Source: Ignavibacteriales bacterium
GTDB taxonomy: Bacteria; Bacteroidota; Ignavibacteria; Ignavibacteriales; Ignavibacteriaceae
DNA: 11,351 nucleotides
Assembly (NCBI GenBank): GCA_020061995.1
Contig: JAGUXE010000308.1
Coordinates: 1-11,351, forward strand
Reading direction: 5' to 3'
Positions 6,169 to 11,351 of the stretch are shown here, in pieces. Within the stretch, counting starts at the first letter, position 1, and each line of letters begins with the position of its first letter. Below the pieces are notes generated by a model. The model was not told the DNA's origin and made no database searches. It saw only the letters and a list, made by a program, of their open reading frames with translations. A program made the translations under genes and the position numbers.

Positions 6169-7669
6169 GGTTACCAAAGGAGTTTTTTTAAAGACTATCT
6201 CAAATCTTATGGTTGTTTTGTTGGGGCTGGTTACTTCTGTTTTGCTTAACAGGTATTTTGGTAAACAGAATTATGGATTGTTGATATTGGTATATACAGT
6301 AATTAATTTCTGTTGGAGTTTTTCTAATCTGGGAGCAACACGGACTATAAATAGATTAGTTCCCAAAATGATAAGTGAAAGAAAAGCTGCAGAATTAAAC
6401 TCGTTATTGAAGACGGCGTTGGGTTTTCAGATTTTTGGTATACTTACTTTTGCCTTGGCGATGTATTTTTCTGCACATTTCATTGCAGTTTCTTTATTCC
6501 ACAAGAGTCAATTAGTTTTACTTATTAAGGTTGGCGCGATAATGCTGATGGGAACTTCGACAATAGAGTTTGTATCACAATTTTATCAGGCTTTTCAAGA
6601 TTGGCTTAGAGATAGCCTGTTAAATATAATTTATCCAGTATTGTATTTGATATTAATTATTATAGGAATTTTCTTTTTTAATATGTCTGTAAGTGATGTT
6701 CTCTACGCCAATGCGTTAGCCGCAGGCTTTACAGTCTTTTTGGCTGTAATCGTCATTCCTGCTAATATAAAATCTCTGATGACTGCCGAGCATATAAAAT
6801 TAAATGATTATTTGATAAATAGTAAGAAAATATTAACCTTTGGCACCCCTTTATTATTTGAGAATTTGAGTTTTTTTTTAGTTACGTGGTTTGATAAAGC
6901 ATTACTCGGAAGGTTTAGACCACTTGAAGAATTGACTTTCTATTACGTTGCTTTGACATTTCTAAATGGTATGGTAGTTTTGTTTAAAACCTTGGTAACA
7001 GTATTTATGCCTTATTTATCCAATATCTCTAATGCAGGAGAAGAAATAATAAAGGACAGATTTGAATTAATGTTTAGATGGTTTATCCATATAACGGTGT
7101 TTGTTTCCTTGGTAGCATTTTTTCTAATAGAGCCGGTAATTTTTAAATTATATGGGAAAGATTATCAACCAGCTGTATTGGCATTTAGGATGCTTTTGTT
7201 ATTGTTTATAAGTAGAAGTCTGGCTAATTTGCCAAATATATTTCTTACCAATGTATATGGCCGGGCAAAGCAGACTGTGGGTATCATCGCTATATTAGTA
7301 GTGGCAAATGTTGCTTTAAACTCCGCAATTGTTCCGCAATATGGATTTAAAGGAGCAATTTTGGCAGCAATATTAGCCTATGGTATCTATTGGATATCTA
7401 TGGGATGGGTAAAGGCGATAAGGGACAAGGTGCCTTTTATAACTATATTTAAGACTATGGGCATTATTATGATAGTATTTTTATTATATTATCCATTACA
7501 AAAAATAGGTATTAGGACACCATATTTTTACTCGGTTTTCTTGCCTCTTGTTTATCTTCTGCTATTAAAATTAGTTAAGGAAATTAACAAACGTGACATC
7601 CGGATAACTCAGGAGATATTTAATAGATTATTATTAAGAAACAAAGTTAATGAGCCACAGATAATTTAA
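6152..7669 (+). CDS. Wzx-like polysaccharide/lipid-linked oligosaccharide flippase
   Basis: This is a very hydrophobic 505-residue protein with about 12-14 membrane segments and typical Wzx/MOP-superfamily signatures. The N-terminus is VTKGVFLKTISNLMVVLLGLVTSVLLNRYFGKQNYGLLILVYTV in character: an amphipathic start, then TM1, then an FGxxxYG loop. Later come DKALLGRFRPLEELTFYYVA (248-267) and LYGKDYQPAVLAFRMLLL (333-350), both diagnostic of the family. Such proteins move undecaprenyl-linked glycan units from the cytoplasmic to the periplasmic face of the inner membrane. It starts 17 nt inside the upstream methyltransferase gene, with no clear Shine-Dalgarno site, and is followed by the only real gap in the operon (19 nt). 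No Wzy polymerase is seen in the window. The family call is firm; I give no gene symbol because wzx is used loosely for many paralogues. Confidence 0.9.
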   Translation: MKDLHRVTKGVFLKTISNLMVVLLGLVTSVLLNRYFGKQNYGLLILVYTVINFCWSFSNLGATRTINRLVPKMISERKAAELNSLLKTALGFQIFGILTFALAMYFSAHFIAVSLFHKSQLVLLIKVGAIMLMGTSTIEFVSQFYQAFQDWLRDSLLNIIYPVLYLILIIIGIFFFNMSVSDVLYANALAAGFTVFLAVIVIPANIKSLMTAEHIKLNDYLINSKKILTFGTPLLFENLSFFLVTWFDKALLGRFRPLEELTFYYVALTFLNGMVVLFKTLVTVFMPYLSNISNAGEEIIKDRFELMFRWFIHITVFVSLVAFFLIEPVIFKLYGKDYQPAVLAFRMLLLLFISRSLANLPNIFLTNVYGRAKQTVGIIAILVVANVALNSAIVPQYGFKGAILAAILAYGIYWISMGWVKAIRDKVPFITIFKTMGIIMIVFLLYYPLQKIGIRTPYFYSVFLPLVYLLLLKLVKEINKRDIRITQEIFNRLLLRNKVNEPQII

Positions 7670-7688
7670 ACTAAAATTTAAAGTATTT

Positions 7689-10385
7689 ATGCATATATTA
7701 CTTATTCAACCACCTTCAACAAAAAGATTTGAGATTATGCCTATAGGATTAGCCTACATTGGAGCTGTTTTACAAGAACATAAACACATTGTTAAAGCAT
7801 TGGATGCTTGTGCTCCTTATGCACCTTTAAGCATAGCCGATATTTTAAAAGAGATTAAATCCTTTTCACCCGACATAATAGGTATAACTTTTACCACCGC
7901 CCTTTGCCAAGAGGCATATAAGTTAGTAAAAGAAATATCAGGCTTAAATATCACTACTGTTGCAGGGGGCTCACATCCTACGGCTGTTCCTGCAGAGGCT
8001 TTAAATTTCGGTTTTGATATTGTTGTGCGAGGTGAAGGCGAATATACTATGTTGGAATTAATTAAATTTTTAGAAGGGAAAATAAGCCTTTCTGAAATTT
8101 TAGGTATCAGTTATAAAGATAAAGATGGAAATCTTTTTCACAATCCTCCAAGGCCTTTTATCGCAGATTTAGATACACTTCCTTTTCCGGCAACTCATCT
8201 CTTTCCGATTAAAAATTATATGAAGAAGCAAACATTATACCATCCTGATTTCTTCTGGTCTATTTTAACCAGCCGAGGGTGCCCGAATCGATGTATATAT
8301 TGCGCAAGTGCTACATTAGGCAAAAGATACAGAATTCGTAGCGCTCGCAATGTTTATAGAGAGATAAAACAGCTTCAACAAGACTTTAACATTAAATATT
8401 TTAGGTTTTTGGATGATACATTAACTGCAGATTCAAAGAGATTGAATGAATCGTTAGATTTATTTATAGCAGATAAGGAGTTCACAATTCCTTGGGATTG
8501 TGACTCAAGGGTAGATACTGTTTCAAAAGAGTTGCTTTTAAAAATGAAAAAAGCTGGTTGCCATGGCATAACCTATGGAGTAGAAAGTGGTAATCCCACA
8601 ACACTTAAAAAGATAAGAAAAGGGATTACGCTTGAAGAAATCAATAGGGCAATAGATGCTTCTATGAACGCTGACCTTGTTTTCGTAATAAATTTAATAA
8701 TCGGCTGGCCTTGGGAGACAGAAGAGCATATACAGGATACCATAAACTTAGTAAAATCTATACCTCGGTATGCCAAGTGCACGCATCAATATTCACTTCC
8801 CATACCATTTCCAGCTACTCGTCTGTACCGGGAATATCATAAAGAATACGATTTTACAGATTGGTGGTTAAAAAATGGTGCGTACGAGGGCGATTATGAT
8901 GAAGAGGGTCATATTGCATTTTATAAATTATATATGAGATATTTGAACCACCCGTTTTTTAAGAACAATTTCTTTAAATATCCTGTGAGGATTAAAAAAA
9001 CAATAACCCGTACTTTTATACTTGCGGGCAGGCTTTCAAACCAAAGAATGTTCGGTCTATATACAGAAAAAACTATAAATATGTTTTCGCGATTTTCCGC
9101 AATGCTATATAGAATTAATCCAGTACTTGAACGCTTATTTTTTACCCCCTTGCAATCAGAAAAATTTAAGAAAAGCATAAAAAAATTATTAGGAACCTTT
9201 GAGCATGAAAAAAGAATTAAAAATGCTTTTACGAATAAAAAAATTCTTAAGAAAATAAAGATATTACATATTATTGAAACCCTTTCTAAGGGCGGGGCAG
9301 AAAAGAGGCTTTTTTATGATTTAAGGCACATTGACACAAACAGGTTTTCTCATATTGTATGCTATATTTTTGAAGGCGATTATTTTCGCGATGAAATCCT
9401 GAAATTGGGAATTCCAGTTTATAACCTCAATCTCATAAGAAACCGGCAGTTTACTAAGGCAATTTTCGGCCTATGGAAAATTATTAAAAGAGAAAAACCA
9501 GATATCATTCATACTCAACTTTTTGCCGCTGATATTTATGGCAGAATTATTGGAAAATTTTTTAGGATTCCGGTGATTTCAAGCATTCAATCCTCTGTTT
9601 ATGATTCAGGCTTAGAATATTTTCATTCATTTAAGAGACGGTGGCTTGATAGTTTTACAAGTAGACTATGTAATAAAAGATTTATTGCAGTATCAGATTT
9701 TGTCAAGGCCGCTGCAGTTAAGAGTCTTGGGATTCAGGAGAAGAAAATTACGGTAATTCACAATTATATAGATACCGAAGAATTTAATATTGTTAATTGT
9801 GATCGCCTCAAGAAACGTGTTGCCCTTGGATTTGATGAACAGGATGTTTTACTTATCATGGTTGGTAAATTAAATCCCCCCAAAGGTCAGATGTATCTTT
9901 TGCATGCTATGAAACAGATTATCGAATATTCTCCTTTAACAAAACTTCTAATCGTAGGGGACGGGCCAAGTAGGGAAGAACTTTTGAGGATAAGAGATGA
10001 ATTGAATCTGGGTAGTTTTGTTTTCTTTCTTGGAAAAAGAAACGATGTTAAAGAGTTGCTTTGTGCAAGCGATATTTTTGTTTTTTCAAGCCTAAGCGAA
10101 GGGTTTCCAGTAGCCTTAATAGAAGCCATGGCTTTGGGTAAGCCATCTATTGCCTTTAATGTCGGTCCGATGCCAGAATTGGTGATACATAATGAAACTG
10201 GATTATTAGTTGAACCGAAGAATATCAGAGCGTTATCTGAAGCAGTACTCAATCTCATTAATAATCCCGAAATTGCCCATAGGCTGGGATTTTCTGCAAA
10301 GAAACATGTTTTTGAAAAATTGGACGCGCGCAAAAAAGTTATAGCCTTAGAACAGTTGTACAAGGAAATCTATAATAAGAAATGA
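7689..10385 (+). CDS. B12-binding radical SAM protein fused in frame to a GT4 glycosyltransferase
   Basis: The ORF has 898 residues and two complete enzymes. Residues 1-160 are a cobalamin-binding-type Rossmann domain (MHILLIQPPS, TTVAGGSHPT, VVRGEGEYT), although the DxHxxG cobalamin loop is not apparent. Residues about 185-420 are the radical SAM core, with RGCPNRCIYCAS (196-207, CxxxCxxC at C198, C202, C205), FLDDTLT (240-246) and YGVESGNP (296-303). After a basic linker (about 425-520), residues 523-898 form a GT-B/GT4 glycosyltransferase: KILHIIETLSKGGAEKRLF, MVGKLNPPKG (724-733), GDGPSREEL (757-765) and EGFPVALIE (804-812, the E-x7-E motif). Each half has the normal length of a stand-alone protein. 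The join passes through an A7 run at 9237-9243, and a second start with AGGA lies at 9205 in the +1 frame, so the fusion may be a single-base artefact or a slippage site. The last codons overlap the next gene as ATGA. Domain calls are firm; the fusion is uncertain. Confidence 0.85.
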   Translation: MHILLIQPPSTKRFEIMPIGLAYIGAVLQEHKHIVKALDACAPYAPLSIADILKEIKSFSPDIIGITFTTALCQEAYKLVKEISGLNITTVAGGSHPTAVPAEALNFGFDIVVRGEGEYTMLELIKFLEGKISLSEILGISYKDKDGNLFHNPPRPFIADLDTLPFPATHLFPIKNYMKKQTLYHPDFFWSILTSRGCPNRCIYCASATLGKRYRIRSARNVYREIKQLQQDFNIKYFRFLDDTLTADSKRLNESLDLFIADKEFTIPWDCDSRVDTVSKELLLKMKKAGCHGITYGVESGNPTTLKKIRKGITLEEINRAIDASMNADLVFVINLIIGWPWETEEHIQDTINLVKSIPRYAKCTHQYSLPIPFPATRLYREYHKEYDFTDWWLKNGAYEGDYDEEGHIAFYKLYMRYLNHPFFKNNFFKYPVRIKKTITRTFILAGRLSNQRMFGLYTEKTINMFSRFSAMLYRINPVLERLFFTPLQSEKFKKSIKKLLGTFEHEKRIKNAFTNKKILKKIKILHIIETLSKGGAEKRLFYDLRHIDTNRFSHIVCYIFEGDYFRDEILKLGIPVYNLNLIRNRQFTKAIFGLWKIIKREKPDIIHTQLFAADIYGRIIGKFFRIPVISSIQSSVYDSGLEYFHSFKRRWLDSFTSRLCNKRFIAVSDFVKAAAVKSLGIQEKKITVIHNYIDTEEFNIVNCDRLKKRVALGFDEQDVLLIMVGKLNPPKGQMYLLHAMKQIIEYSPLTKLLIVGDGPSREELLRIRDELNLGSFVFFLGKRNDVKELLCASDIFVFSSLSEGFPVALIEAMALGKPSIAFNVGPMPELVIHNETGLLVEPKNIRALSEAVLNLINNPEIAHRLGFSAKKHVFEKLDARKKVIALEQLYKEIYNKK
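9191..9250 (+). other. Fusion junction: A7 homopolymer with a hidden second gene start
   Basis: AGGA (9191-9194) stands 10 nt before ATG 9205, which is in the +1 frame relative to the ORF. As written, that ATG frame runs 17 codons and stops at 9256-9258. Adding one A to the A7 run (9237-9243) does two things at once. The radical SAM frame would end as ...TNKKNS at the TAA now at 9248-9250. The ATG frame would read MKKELKMLLRIKKILKKIK and then straight into the GT4 domain, giving a normal 393-residue glycosyltransferase. The implied overlap of about 46 nt would be the largest in an operon where overlaps of 4-32 nt are common. Confidence 0.7.
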
Positions 10386-11335
10386 AGTCAGATTTACTGA
10401 ATTGGCTTATTTGTCCTTTTTGTAAAGGCGCGTTAAAGGTTGCTATCATGGAGGAAGATTTAGAGCATAAAGAAATCAAAGATGGTGATCTTTTATGCGA
10501 CTGTGGTAGGAGTTTTTCTATAAAAAATTATATCCCGCGCTTTGTGGAAAGCGACTATTATGCAGAGAGTTTTAGTTTTGAATGGAAAATCCATAAGAAA
10601 ACACAGCTAGACAGCTTTAACCAAAATAGGCTTTCCGAAGATGCTTTTAGGAGAAGGACGGACTTTTCCCTGGAAGAATTGAAAGGTAAACTTGTTCTTG
10701 ATGCCGGTTGCGGTATGGGTAGATATACCGAAGTTGCCCAGAAATACGGGGCAATTGTAATTGGTTTTGATTTAAGTAGAGCGGTTGACGTAGCTTTTGA
10801 AAACATAGGACTCAATAAAAATATACACCTGGTTCAGGCCGATATCTTTAATTTACCTTTTAAAGACAGCGTATTTGATTTTATATATAGTTTCGGCGTC
10901 TTGCATCATACCGGTGATGCAGAAAGAGCTTTTAAGCAATTGCCTCAACTCCTTAAAATAGGTGGAAAGATATCAATTTTTGTTTATAGTTCTTATAATA
11001 AAGGCATTGTTTATACTTCAAACTTTTGGAGATTTTTTACTAAAAGGATTCCAAAAAGGATTTTATATTATTTTTGTTTTATATCCGTTCCCCTATATTA
11101 CATTTATAAAATACCTGTTTTAGGAAGTATAGGAAAAATGTTTTTTGTTATTTCTATGCAGCCAGACTGGAGATGGAGGGTACTTGATACATTTGATTGG
11201 TATTCTCCGAAATATCAATCAAAACATACCCATTCTGAGGTATTTAGATGGTTTGAAGAAGAGGGCCTAACAAATATTAAGATATTTAACGGTGAAATTA
11301 CAATGTTAGGCAGTAAACAAAATGAATTACTTTAG
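10382..11335 (+). CDS. Class I SAM methyltransferase with N-terminal Trm112-like zinc ribbon
   Basis: The 317-residue protein begins with a Trm112-like zinc-binding region: LICPFCKGAL (9-18) and LLCDCGRSFSIKNYIPRF (38-54), with C11, C14, C39 and C41 as candidate ligands. The SAM-binding core is intact (about 100-205): LVLDAGCGMGRYTEVA (104-119, motif I), VIGFDLS (126-132), ADIFNLPFKDSVFDFIYSFGVLHH (153-176) and GGKISIFVYS. This is Methyltransf_11 type. A hydrophobic stretch around 225-255 (RILYYFCFISVPLYYIYKIPVLGSIGKMFF) suggests peripheral membrane contact. Proteins of this layout are common in polysaccharide loci and probably O-methylate sugars or a carboxylate, but the substrate is not readable. 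It starts in the ATGA overlap with the preceding ORF, so it is coupled to the glycosyltransferase. Unlike the first methyltransferase of the operon, its glycine motif is canonical. The remaining 16 nt of the window contain nothing I can interpret. Confidence 0.88.
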   Translation: MKSDLLNWLICPFCKGALKVAIMEEDLEHKEIKDGDLLCDCGRSFSIKNYIPRFVESDYYAESFSFEWKIHKKTQLDSFNQNRLSEDAFRRRTDFSLEELKGKLVLDAGCGMGRYTEVAQKYGAIVIGFDLSRAVDVAFENIGLNKNIHLVQADIFNLPFKDSVFDFIYSFGVLHHTGDAERAFKQLPQLLKIGGKISIFVYSSYNKGIVYTSNFWRFFTKRIPKRILYYFCFISVPLYYIYKIPVLGSIGKMFFVISMQPDWRWRVLDTFDWYSPKYQSKHTHSEVFRWFEEEGLTNIKIFNGEITMLGSKQNELL

Positions 11336-11351
11336 GCAGTTAATACTGGTA

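Noticed and set aside
9887..10363. Minus-strand open frame of 158 codons
   Set aside because: It lies wholly opposite the conserved GT4 domain, has no recognisable motif, and the plus-strand frame is clearly coding.

Overview
This window looks like part of a surface-polysaccharide (EPS, or LPS outer glycan) locus from an AT-rich, Gram-negative-type bacterium. A Kdo-transferase-family gene (waaA/kdtA) implies an outer membrane with LPS. The EPS-associated MarR-type regulator, dense gene overlaps, near absence of Shine-Dalgarno sites and several radical-SAM enzymes fit an uncultured lineage such as Omnitrophota. That placement is an inference from gene content, not something the sequence proves.

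Region 1 (1-1674) holds a small unrecognised ORF, open to the left edge, and a Schlafen/AlbA_2-type ATP-binding protein with a C-terminal winged helix. These look like accessory genes, not part of the glycan operon.

Region 2 (1675-1981, about 307 bases) has no intact gene but much structure. It contains two different tandem repeats, both with an 11-nt period, and a perfect 11-bp inverted repeat. It also contains a dead N-terminal fragment of an NAD-dependent sugar epimerase/dehydratase, split by a 29-nt REP-like hairpin. It ends in a good extended -10 promoter (TTGACA, 17 nt, TACTAT) with a perfect 7-3-7 palindrome between the -10 and the regulator start codon.

Region 3 (1982-11335) is one co-directional, tightly packed unit: MarR-EPS regulator, Kdo-transferase homologue, SPASM-type radical SAM, nitroreductase, Zn-ribbon methyltransferase, Wzx-like flippase, an 898-aa B12-type radical SAM + GT4 glycosyltransferase ORF, and a Trm112-like Zn-ribbon methyltransferase. 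Most junctions overlap or abut, which suggests translational coupling from the promoter at about 1934-1962. Together these genes would build, modify (redox/radical chemistry and methylation) and export a glycan.

The most notable point is the 898-aa fusion. It is joined across an A7 homopolymer at 9237-9243. One extra A would end the radical SAM protein six codons later and put the glycosyltransferase in frame with its own ATG (9205), which has an AGGA upstream. The fusion could therefore be a single-base sequence error, a real recent deletion, or a slippage site giving both forms.
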